From JAVVHE01 sp032249695 (GTDB lineage: Bacteria; Pseudomonadota; Alphaproteobacteria; Sphingomonadales; Sphingomonadaceae), in contig JAVVHE010000001.1 in assembly GCA_032249695.1 (NCBI GenBank), positions 62,001 to 126,000 of the forward strand: a DNA stretch of 64,000 nt, read 5' to 3'. Both the position numbers and the translations under genes were made by a program. The notes under the pieces are model-generated. The model was not told where the DNA came from. It made no database searches and saw only the letters and a list, made by a program, of their open reading frames with translations. Numbering within the stretch: the first letter of the stretch is position 1; every line of letters begins with the position of its first letter. Below, one piece after another: positions 35,778 through 44,074 of this stretch.

Positions 35778-36757
35778 GCCAGTTTGATCTCGCGCAGCCG
35801 CTCCAGCAGGTAGTCGTGGGCGGTGATGGGCCGGGGGTAGCGGTTCGGGCGATCGGGGATAATGCAGCTGGGCAACGTCTCGATCAAATAATCGGGCCGG
35901 AAATGCAGGAAAAACGGCATCGAATAGCGCGCGAAGCCGCGGCGTTCGGGGGCCGGATTGACCACGCGGTGCGAGGTGGAGGGCAGCACGTGATTGGTCA
36001 GCCGTTGCAGCATGTCGCCGATATTGACGACCAGCGCCCCCGGTGGCGGGGCGATCGGCAGCCAGCGCCCATCGCGATCGAGGAGTTCAAGTCCTGCCTC
36101 CTCTGCACCCAGCAACAGCGTGATTGTATTGATATCTTCGTGCGCGCCAGCCCGTACCCCGCCCGCGTCGGCGGGGATCGGGGGGTAGTGCAGCACGCGC
36201 AGCACGCTGTTCCCGTCGCGCACGGTGTCGGCGAAGAAATCGGTCGAAAGTCGCAGATGTCGCGCAATGGCCTGGAGGAGGCGGTGGCCGGCGCGGTCGA
36301 AGGCGGAGAATAAGGAGGAGAAGCACGCCTGGAACGCGGGCACCTCGGCGGGCCAGATGTTGGGCGCCATCACGTCGGCATAAGCGTGGCCCGCGGGAAG
36401 GTCGCGGCCGACGTGCCAGAACTCCTTCAGGTCGTGCGTGGTGGCGCCCTTCGCGGTCTCGATCCCGAACGGCGTGTAGCCTCGCGCGCCGCCGCCGCCG
36501 GGGACGTGATAGCGGCGCTTGACCTCTTCGGGCAGAGCGAACACCGCCTTCGCTGCCGCCTCGGCGTTCGCGATCAGGTCTGCGGGGATGCCGTGATCGG
36601 CGACGACCGCGAAGCCATAGCGCTCGAAGCTCGCGCCCAGCGCGGCGGCAAACCCCTCGAGATCGCGCTCTGATTGAGCGAGGCTGACCGGTTCGATCGC
36701 TCCGCAGTGAACGCCGGCGTCATCAATCTTTACTGCCGAAGGTGTCGAAGCTGTCAC
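35774..36757 (-). CDS. 2-oxoglutarate/Fe(II) oxygenase of the isopenicillin N synthase type
   Basis: A 327-residue non-haem iron enzyme. The N-terminal DIOX_N region has FERYGFAVVADHGIP; the iron ligands are His and Asp in GAHEDINTITLLLG near residue 208 and His in PSTSHRVVNP near 265; the 2-oxoglutarate-binding R-x-S is in FARYSMPFFLHFRPD. Bacterial relatives include ethylene-forming enzymes and nucleoside or flavonoid oxygenases; the substrate cannot be told. Its stop overlaps the convergent MHS transporter stop by 4 nt. Confidence 0.9.
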   Translation of the reverse strand: MTASTPSAVKIDDAGVHCGAIEPVSLAQSERDLEGFAAALGASFERYGFAVVADHGIPADLIANAEAAAKAVFALPEEVKRRYHVPGGGGARGYTPFGIETAKGATTHDLKEFWHVGRDLPAGHAYADVMAPNIWPAEVPAFQACFSSLFSAFDRAGHRLLQAIARHLRLSTDFFADTVRDGNSVLRVLHYPPIPADAGGVRAGAHEDINTITLLLGAEEAGLELLDRDGRWLPIAPPPGALVVNIGDMLQRLTNHVLPSTSHRVVNPAPERRGFARYSMPFFLHFRPDYLIETLPSCIIPDRPNRYPRPITAHDYLLERLREIKLA

Positions 36758-36884
36758 GCACTGCCTCTCAAAGCGTCAATCTCTGACCGTCCGAACCGCG
36801 CAATGCGAACCATCGTCAACGCTCGCCGGCCTTCGCTGCAGTTCGACCCGGACTCGCCCACAGCAAATCCTATATTGCAAGGCC

Positions 36885-38177
36885 CTATCCCAGCGACAGC
36901 ATCACGCCAGCGAGCGCCGCGCTCATCAGGTTGGCGAGGCTGCCCGCAGCCAGCGCGCGCAGCCCAAGCCGCGCGATCACCGGCCGCTGCGTCGGAGCCA
37001 GACCGCCCGTCACCGCCATCTGGATCGCGATTGAGCTGAAATTGGCGAAGCCGCACAGCGCGAAGGTGACGATCGAAACCGTCAGCGGTGACAGCGACGT
37101 CGATTTGCCGAGGCTGATGAACGCGACGAACTCGTTCAGCACCAGCTTGGTGCCGAACAGGCCGCCCGCCTCCAGCGCCTCGCTCCACGGCACGCCGATC
37201 AGATACATGACCGGCGCGAAGCCGTAACCCAGGACGCGCTGGAAGCTGAGGCCATCCACCCCGAACCAGCCGCCGACGCCTGCCAAGAGCCCGTTTGCGA
37301 GCGCCACCAGTGCCACGAACGCCAGCACCATCGCGCCGACCGCCACCGCCAGGCGCACGCCGGTCTGCGCGCCCTGCGCTGCTGCCATGATGAGGTTGGC
37401 GGGCCGCTCCTCCTCGCCCGGCGGCGGCGCGGGCGGAGCGGGCGCGCCTTCGGGCATCAGCGCGGCGGGCCCTGCGCCGCCGATGCGGACGGCGGGAAGG
37501 TCGGCGGCTGCGTCGGGCGCGCTCGGCGGATCGGGCATGATTAGCTTGGCCATCAGCACGCCGCCCGGCGCGGCCATGAAGCTCGCTGCGAGCAGATAGT
37601 CGATGCGGATGCCCATTGCGGCGTAGGCGGCGAGGATTGTGCCAGCGACGCCCGCCATGCCGACCGTCATCACCGCGAATAGCTGGCTTGGCAGCAAAGC
37701 GGACAAATAGGGCCGGATGACGAGCGGCGATTCAGACTGGCCAACAAAGATGTTCGAAGCAGCGCAAAGCGATTCGACCTTGGATATACCAGTCACGCGC
37801 TGCAATCCGCCACCGATCCAGCGGATAACATATTGCATGATGCCGATATAATAGAGGATTGAGATCAGCGCCGCGAAGAAGATGATCACGGGAAGCGCCT
37901 GGATCGCGAAGTTCTTGCCCAATGGTGACGCGGCGAGGTCGCCAAAGAGGAACGCGGTTCCGGCGTTTGCATAGCCGAGCAGGCTGGAGACCGCGCCTGC
38001 CATCCCCGACAGCGCGCGGCGGCCCGCCGGCACATACAGCACCAGCGCCGCGATCCCCGCCTGCAGCGCAAACGCCGGGCCGACGACGCGCAACCGGATC
38101 GCGCGGCGATCGGCCGACAGCGTCAGCGCCAGCGCGAGGATCGCAGCGACGCCGAGGAAGGCGATGGGCGGGTTCAC
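36885..38177 (-). CDS. Concentrative nucleoside transporter (CNT/NupC family)
   Basis: A 430-residue Na+- or H+-coupled nucleoside uptake protein. Family marks: ALPVIIFFAALISILYYIGIMQ, the substrate motif ESLCAASNIFVGQSESPLVIRPYL near residue 138, and the C-terminal GTKLVLNEFVAFISL and FALCGFANFSSIAIQMAVTGGLAP. The middle loop (AADLPAVRIGG ... PPGEEERPA) is long and Pro/Ala-rich, but the flanking helices are intact. It probably salvages nucleosides; it shares direction with the LOG gene upstream. Confidence 0.93.
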   Translation of the reverse strand: MNPPIAFLGVAAILALALTLSADRRAIRLRVVGPAFALQAGIAALVLYVPAGRRALSGMAGAVSSLLGYANAGTAFLFGDLAASPLGKNFAIQALPVIIFFAALISILYYIGIMQYVIRWIGGGLQRVTGISKVESLCAASNIFVGQSESPLVIRPYLSALLPSQLFAVMTVGMAGVAGTILAAYAAMGIRIDYLLAASFMAAPGGVLMAKLIMPDPPSAPDAAADLPAVRIGGAGPAALMPEGAPAPPAPPPGEEERPANLIMAAAQGAQTGVRLAVAVGAMVLAFVALVALANGLLAGVGGWFGVDGLSFQRVLGYGFAPVMYLIGVPWSEALEAGGLFGTKLVLNEFVAFISLGKSTSLSPLTVSIVTFALCGFANFSSIAIQMAVTGGLAPTQRPVIARLGLRALAAGSLANLMSAALAGVMLSLG

Positions 38178-38311
38178 CTAGCTCTCTCCCCGGCACGGGG
38201 TGTGGGCCTCGGTAGGCCGGCCGGTTGGGAATAGGAGGCGGGTTGCAACGCGCCGGACCGCTGGCACGGCCCCTCCCCGCATCGAGAAGGCGCGGAAGAT
38301 GCCTGGCGCGC

Positions 38312-38896
38312 TCACCACACCATGCCCCGCTCCGCTCGCGCGGTCGCGTCGGCCAGCATGTCGAGCATGTTGCCCACGCCCTCCCCCGCCAGCAGCTGCG
38401 TGCGGCGCTTGGGCGACAGGAAACCGCTTGCCGTCGCGTGATCCAGGAAGCCCATCAGGCCGTCCCAGAAACCGCCGACATTCAGCACGCCGAAGGGCTT
38501 GGCGTGATAGCCGAGCGCGTTCCACGTCCACGCCTCGAACAGCTCGTCGAAGGTGCCGATACCGCCCGGCAGCGCCAGGAATGCGTCGCAGAGCTCGGTC
38601 ATCTTCGCCTTGCGCTCGTGCATCGTCTCGACAACGTGCAGCTCGGCGAGCCCGCGATGCGCAGCCTCCAGCTCCACCAGCGCGCGCGGGATCACGCCAA
38701 CCGCTCGCCCGCCGCCGGCGATCACCGCGTCGGCGACGATCCCCATCAGCCCTAGCCGCCCGCCGCCGTAGACCAGCCCGATGCCGCGCCGCGCCAGCTC
38801 GGCACCGACCGTGCGCGCGGCGTCGGCGAACGCCGGGTCCACGCCCGGGCTCGATCCGCAATAGACTGCCAGCGCGTTCAGCCGACCCTCACCCAT
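38312..38896 (-). CDS. LOG-family nucleotide phosphoribohydrolase
   Basis: A 194-residue Rossmann-like enzyme of the LOG/TIGR00730 family, which hydrolyses nucleoside 5'-monophosphates at the glycosidic bond (cytokinin activation in plants, purine nucleotide turnover in bacteria). It has VYCGSSPGVDPAF at the start, the GLVYGGGRLGLMG nucleotide loop, MHERKAKM, and the signature LPGGIGTFDELFE. I take the ATG at 38896; a GTG three codons upstream is possible. Being next to a nucleoside permease suggests a nucleotide-salvage role. Confidence 0.9.
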   Translation of the reverse strand: MGEGRLNALAVYCGSSPGVDPAFADAARTVGAELARRGIGLVYGGGRLGLMGIVADAVIAGGGRAVGVIPRALVELEAAHRGLAELHVVETMHERKAKMTELCDAFLALPGGIGTFDELFEAWTWNALGYHAKPFGVLNVGGFWDGLMGFLDHATASGFLSPKRRTQLLAGEGVGNMLDMLADATARAERGMVW

Positions 38897-39047
38897 CCCA
38901 CTCACGGAGCGCGGTGATGGCGGGTTCGCGGCCGGTTGGGAAGGCCCCGCTGCTCCGCGCTTGTCACCCGCCTGTCACGCCGCCATAAGCCGCGTGCAGC
39001 TGAGCGCCACGATCCGAACACGGCGCCACGAGGGGTACCGGGCAGTC

Positions 39048-41183
39048 ATGGACTTCGTTCTCGTCGCAATCTTCTGCGGCCTCGCGGCCGTCATCTATGG
39101 AGTGGTCACCTCGCGCATCGTGCTCGCGGCACCCGCGGGCAATGCGCGGATGCAGGACATTGCCGCCGCCATCCAAGAGGGCGCGGGCGCCTATCTCAGC
39201 AAGCAGTACACCGCGATCGCGGTCGTCGGCGCGATCGTCGTCGTGCTGGTCGGCTTCTTCCTGGGCATGTACCCAGCCATCGGCTTCGCGCTCGGCGCGG
39301 TCCTGTCGGGCGCGACCGGCTTCATCGGCATGAACGTCAGCGTGCGCGCCAACGTGCGCACTGCGGAGGCCTCGCGCATCTCGCTGCAGAAAGGCCTGAC
39401 GCTGGCGTTCCAGTCTGGCGCGATCACCGGGATGCTCGTCGCCGGTTTGGCTCTGCTCGCGATCGCCGGCTATTTCTACGCGCTGACGCGCGGGCTTGGC
39501 CTGCCGGTCACCGACCGCGTCGTCGTTGACAGCCTGGTGGCGCTGTCGTTCGGAGCCAGCCTCATTTCGATCTTCGCGCGGCTTGGCGGCGGCATCTTCA
39601 CCAAGGCCGCCGACGTTGGCGCGGACCTTGTGGGCAAGGTCGAGGCGGGCATCCCCGAGGACGACCCCCGCAACCCCGCCGTGATCGCCGACAATGTGGG
39701 CGACAATGTCGGCGACTGCGCAGGCATGGCCGCCGACCTGTTCGAGACGTATATCGTGACGCTCGGCGCGACGATGGTGCTGGTGGCGCTGCTGATCGGC
39801 GGTGCCGCGGCTCCGGCGCTGATGGCGCTGCCGCTGCTTGCAGGCGGCGTGTGCATCATCACCTCGGTCATCGGCACCTATTTCGTACGGCTGGGGCGCA
39901 GCCAGAACATCATGGGCGCGCTCTACAAGGGCTTCGTGGTGACGGCGGTGCTGTCGATCCCAGCGCTTTATCTCGCGACGCGCGCGCTGTTCCCGGACAT
40001 GAACGCGCTGGTCGGCGGAGCGGTGGACGCGGTTTCGCCCGGCACGTCGGCTCCGGTCGCGCCGGGTGCGCAGTTCAGCGCGATGAACCTGTTCTGGTGC
40101 ATGATGGTTGGCCTCGGCGTCACGGGCCTGATCGTCTGGATCACCGAATATTACACGGGCACCGCCTACCGCCCGGTGCGGTCGATCGCGAAGGCATCGA
40201 CGACGGGGCACGGCACCAACATCATTCAGGGCTTGGCGATCAGCCTCGAGGCGACCGCGCTGCCGACTCTGGTCATCTGCGTGGGCATCATCGTTGCCTA
40301 CCAGCTGGCCGGGCTGATCGGCATCGCGTTCGCTGCGACCGCGATGCTGGCGCTGGCTGGCATGGTGGTGGCGCTGGACGCCTACGGGCCGGTCACCGAT
40401 AACGCCGGCGGGATCGCCGAGATGGCGGGGCTGGAGGGCGAAGTCCGCAACCGGACGGACGCGCTCGATGCTGTGGGCAACACCACCAAGGCGGTCACCA
40501 AGGGCTATGCGATCGGATCGGCGGGCCTGGCGGCGCTGGTTCTGTTCGGCGCCTACACAACCGATCTGCGCACGTTCTTCGGCGGGCTGGCGGTCGATTT
40601 CAGCCTGTCCAACCCCTATGTCGTCGTCGGCCTGCTGCTGGGCGCGTTGCTCCCGTATCTGTTCGGCGCGATGGGGATGACCGCGGTCGGCCGCGCGGCG
40701 GGCGCGGTGGTCGACGAGGTGCGCGAACAGTTCCGCAACAACCCCGGCATCATGGCTGGCACCAGCCGCCCCAACTATGGCCGCACCGTCGGCTTGGTCA
40801 CTCGCGCGGCGATCCGCGAGATGATCGTGCCGTCGCTGCTGCCGGTGCTGACGCCCGTGGCGGTCTATTTCCTCATCACTGTGGTCGCGGGCCAGGCGAA
40901 CGGCTTTGCGGCGCTGGGCGCGCTGCTGCTAGGTGTGATCGTTTCCGGCCTGTTCGTGGCGATCAGCATGACATCGGGCGGCGGCGCGTGGGACAACGCC
41001 AAGAAATATATCGAGGACGGCCATTATGGCGGCAAGGGCAGCGACGCGCACAAGGCGGCGGTGACGGGCGATACCGTGGGCGATCCGTACAAAGATACGG
41101 CGGGCCCGGCGGTCAACCCGATGATCAAGATCACGAACATCGTCGCACTGCTGCTGCTGGCAGCGCTGGCGCGGAAAGCATAA
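39048..41183 (+). CDS. hppA: Membrane-bound proton-pumping pyrophosphatase
   Basis: A 711-residue integral membrane pump that couples pyrophosphate hydrolysis to proton export, with about 16 helices. The pyrophosphate site is KAADVGADLVGKVE followed by DDPRNPAVIADNVGDNVGDCAGMAADLFE near residue 200; a second acidic cluster is DAYGPVTDNAGGIAEMA near 445 and a third DNAKKYIEDG near 650. The lysine in GNTTKAVTKGYA (alanine in K+-dependent enzymes) marks it as the K+-independent type. Start ATG 39048 has GAGGGG upstream. Confidence 0.97.
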   Translation: MDFVLVAIFCGLAAVIYGVVTSRIVLAAPAGNARMQDIAAAIQEGAGAYLSKQYTAIAVVGAIVVVLVGFFLGMYPAIGFALGAVLSGATGFIGMNVSVRANVRTAEASRISLQKGLTLAFQSGAITGMLVAGLALLAIAGYFYALTRGLGLPVTDRVVVDSLVALSFGASLISIFARLGGGIFTKAADVGADLVGKVEAGIPEDDPRNPAVIADNVGDNVGDCAGMAADLFETYIVTLGATMVLVALLIGGAAAPALMALPLLAGGVCIITSVIGTYFVRLGRSQNIMGALYKGFVVTAVLSIPALYLATRALFPDMNALVGGAVDAVSPGTSAPVAPGAQFSAMNLFWCMMVGLGVTGLIVWITEYYTGTAYRPVRSIAKASTTGHGTNIIQGLAISLEATALPTLVICVGIIVAYQLAGLIGIAFAATAMLALAGMVVALDAYGPVTDNAGGIAEMAGLEGEVRNRTDALDAVGNTTKAVTKGYAIGSAGLAALVLFGAYTTDLRTFFGGLAVDFSLSNPYVVVGLLLGALLPYLFGAMGMTAVGRAAGAVVDEVREQFRNNPGIMAGTSRPNYGRTVGLVTRAAIREMIVPSLLPVLTPVAVYFLITVVAGQANGFAALGALLLGVIVSGLFVAISMTSGGGAWDNAKKYIEDGHYGGKGSDAHKAAVTGDTVGDPYKDTAGPAVNPMIKITNIVALLLLAALARKA

Positions 41184-41461
41184 CGCGTCGAACCTTGGCG
41201 CCCGTCGCGTTCCCGCTGCTCCGACGTCTGCTGGTCCATGGCACGGCCGATCTGCGAACGCCGGTGGACCAGTCGAAGCTCTGTGCGTCGGCGCTCAAGC
41301 CGGCGGGCAAGCCCTGTTGGTCGATCGGGCAGCCCCTTGGTGACCACCGTTTTTCCCGGTTCGAAGGCTCGATCAACGTCCTGAAGGCCGCCCGCTCCTT
41401 CCCCGCCAGGCGCAAGCCCGCCGACTAGGCGCGGGCCGGCGGCGGGCGTAGGGCGGCGATT

Positions 41462-42850
41462 ATGCGCTATATCTCCACGCGGGGTCTCGCCCCGGCGCTC
41501 GATTTCCGCGGCGCGACCCTCGCGGGCCTCGCGAACGACGGCGGGCTCTATGTGCCCGAGGCCTGGTCGCGGGGGCCCGAGGGCGGGATCGCAGCGCTTC
41601 GCCCCCTGCCCTATGCCGAGGCCGCAGCGCGCATCGCCGCGTGCTTCGTCGGCGATTCGGTCAGCGCCGACGGGCTGTCCGCCGATTTCCGCGCCGCCTA
41701 TGCCGGGTTCGTCGATCCGCACATCGCGCCGCTGATGCCGCTTGGGGACGGCGAGTGGCTGATGGAACTGCATCACGGTCCCACGCTGGCCTTCAAGGAC
41801 ATTGCGCTCCAATGGCTGGGCCGTTTGTTTGCGCGTTTTCTTGGGCAGCGACAGCTGACGATCCTCGGCGCCACCTCGGGCGACACGGGCTCGGCCGCGA
41901 TCCACGCGCTCGCCGGGCTGCCGCAGGTGACGGTCGTCATGCTTCACCCGCACGGCCGCGTCAGCGAGGTGCAGCGGCGGCAGATGACGACCGTCACCGC
42001 GCCCAACGTCCACAATCTGGCGCTCACCGGCGACTTCGATGACTGCCAGCGCATCGTGAAGGCGGTGCTGAAAAATCCGCCCTCAGGCGGCGAGCTGGGC
42101 GCGGTCAATTCGATCAACTGGGCGCGGCTGCTTGCACAGGTGGTCTACTACTGGACGGCATGCGCGCGGCTGGGCGGCCCGGCGGCGTTCAGCGTGCCGA
42201 CGGGCAATTTCGGCGACGTGTTCGCGGGCTATGTTGCAGCGAGCATGGGGGCACCGGTTGCGCGTCTGATCGTGGCGACCAACGGCAACGACATCCTGCA
42301 CCGCGCACTGTCTGCGGGCGATTACTCGCGCGGGGCCGTGGTGCCGACGACGAGCCCATCGATGGATATCCAGGTCAGCTCCAACTTCGAGCGGCTGCTG
42401 TTCGATCTGTGGGGCCGCGACGCCGACTGTACGCGCGCCGAGATGGGCGACTTCGACGCTGGCGGGCGGCTGACGCTCGACGCGGCCACGCTCAGGCAGG
42501 CGTCGCAGCATTTCGCCAGCGCTGCGGTCAGCGAGGCCGAGGCGGCCGAAACGATGCGCGGTGCGTGGCACGATCATGGCGTGCTGATCGATCCGCATAC
42601 CGCGGTCGGCCTCGCTGCGGCGCGGCGGGTCGGCCCCCCTGGCCCGGGCGTGCCGATGGTCACACTCGCAACCGCGCACCCCGCCAAGTTCCCCGAAGCG
42701 GTGCGCGCCGCGACGGGCGTCAAGCCGCCTATCCCCGACCGGCTGGCAGCGATGCTGGAGGGCGAGGAGCGCATGACGGTGCTCCCCGCGAGCGAGGCGG
42801 CGGTGCGCGGCGTCATCGCCGAGCTTGCGGGACTGGGCCGGGCGGCCTAG
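41462..42850 (+). CDS. thrC: Threonine synthase
   Basis: A 462-residue PLP enzyme that converts O-phosphohomoserine to threonine. The N-terminus MRYISTRG is typical; the PLP lysine is in HGPTLAFKDIALQWLG near residue 112, ATSGDTGSAAIHAL near 137 binds phosphate, and VNSINWARLLAQVVYY and VPTGNFGDVFAGYVA are conserved. It heads a likely operon with the M16 peptidase (13 bases apart) and the methyltransferase fusion. The 278 bases before it hold no gene. Confidence 0.97.
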   Translation: MRYISTRGLAPALDFRGATLAGLANDGGLYVPEAWSRGPEGGIAALRPLPYAEAAARIAACFVGDSVSADGLSADFRAAYAGFVDPHIAPLMPLGDGEWLMELHHGPTLAFKDIALQWLGRLFARFLGQRQLTILGATSGDTGSAAIHALAGLPQVTVVMLHPHGRVSEVQRRQMTTVTAPNVHNLALTGDFDDCQRIVKAVLKNPPSGGELGAVNSINWARLLAQVVYYWTACARLGGPAAFSVPTGNFGDVFAGYVAASMGAPVARLIVATNGNDILHRALSAGDYSRGAVVPTTSPSMDIQVSSNFERLLFDLWGRDADCTRAEMGDFDAGGRLTLDAATLRQASQHFASAAVSEAEAAETMRGAWHDHGVLIDPHTAVGLAAARRVGPPGPGVPMVTLATAHPAKFPEAVRAATGVKPPIPDRLAAMLEGEERMTVLPASEAAVRGVIAELAGLGRAA

Positions 42851-42862
42851 CTCCACGCCATC

Positions 42863-44074
42863 TTGACCGAAATCACGACGCTCCCCAGCGGCCTCACCGT
42901 CCTCACCGATTCGATGCCGCGGCTGGAGACCGCGGCCGTCGGCCTGTGGTTCCGCACCGGATCGCGCCACGAGGTCGCCGCCGAGAACGGTGTTGCGCAC
43001 CTGCTTGAGCACATGGTGTTCAAGGGCACGCGCGCGCGATCGGCCAAGGCCATCGCCGAAGCGATCGAGGACCGTGGCGGGGACTTGAACGCCTATACCA
43101 GCCGCGAGATGACCGCCTTCCATGCGCGCGTGCTGGCAGCCGACGTGCCGCTGGCGGTCGACCTCATCGCCGACATGCTGACCGAACCGCGTTTCGACAG
43201 CGACGATCTGGCGAAGGAGCGCGAGGTGGTGCTGCAGGAGCTGAGCGAGGCGCGCGACACGCCCGACGACATCATCCACGATCACTGCCAGTCGGCCGCC
43301 TATGCCGACCAGCCGCTCGGCCGGCCCGTGCTGGGTGCGGAGGAGACGCTCGCGGCCCTCGATGCGCCTGCGCTGGAGCGCTGGCGGACGCGCTGCCTGA
43401 CCTCGCGCTCGGCCGTGCTGACGGGGGCGGGCAAGGTCGATCACGCCGAGCTGGTGGCGCTCGCCGAGGCGCGGCTGGGCGCGCTGGCGACGGCCGAGCC
43501 GCCCGCGCACGAGGCTGCGCGCTACACCGGCGGCGAGCATCGCGACGCGCGCAAGCTGGAGCAGGCGCACGTGACGCTCGCCTATGAGGCGCCGAGTGCG
43601 CATGACGATCGCGCGATGGCTGCGCATCTGTTCGCGCTGGTCGCGGGCGGGGGCATGAGCAGCCGCCTGTTCCAGGCGATCCGCGAGGAGCTGGGCCTCG
43701 TCTACGCGATCTGGGCGAGCCACCAGCCCTATTCGGATACGGGGCTGCTGACCGTGTATTTCGGCTGCGCCCCGAAATCGGCGGGGAAGGCACGCGCGCG
43801 CGTAGAGGCGGTGCTCGCTGAGACCGCGGCCGGGCTGGAGGCGAACGAGCTGGCGCGCGCCAAGGCTCTGGCGAAAGCCGGGCTGCTGATGGGTCTGGAG
43901 GGGCCGGGCGGCCGTACCGAATATTGGGCACGCCAGCAGCTGGTCTATGGCCGCCCGGTCGATCCGGCCGAGCTGGTTGCAAGGATCGACGCGCTGAGCC
44001 TCGACGACGTGCGGGCCGCCGGCGCCGCAATGCTTGGCACACCCCAAACCTGCGCCACCGTGGGGGTGCGGTGA
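42863..44074 (+). CDS. M16-family zinc peptidase
   Basis: A 403-residue processing-peptidase-like metalloprotease. The inverted zinc motif HLLEH is in NGVAHLLEHMVFKGT near residue 50, with the third ligand Glu in KEREVVLQELSEA near 125. The C-terminal half has the R/Y pair region GGGMSSRLFQAIREELGLVYAI. It begins with TTG 13 bases after thrC, and its stop overlaps the next start (GTGA). Alphaproteobacterial relatives are the closest bacterial kin of the mitochondrial processing peptidase; no signal peptide is seen. Confidence 0.94.
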   Translation: MTEITTLPSGLTVLTDSMPRLETAAVGLWFRTGSRHEVAAENGVAHLLEHMVFKGTRARSAKAIAEAIEDRGGDLNAYTSREMTAFHARVLAADVPLAVDLIADMLTEPRFDSDDLAKEREVVLQELSEARDTPDDIIHDHCQSAAYADQPLGRPVLGAEETLAALDAPALERWRTRCLTSRSAVLTGAGKVDHAELVALAEARLGALATAEPPAHEAARYTGGEHRDARKLEQAHVTLAYEAPSAHDDRAMAAHLFALVAGGGMSSRLFQAIREELGLVYAIWASHQPYSDTGLLTVYFGCAPKSAGKARARVEAVLAETAAGLEANELARAKALAKAGLLMGLEGPGGRTEYWARQQLVYGRPVDPAELVARIDALSLDDVRAAGAAMLGTPQTCATVGVR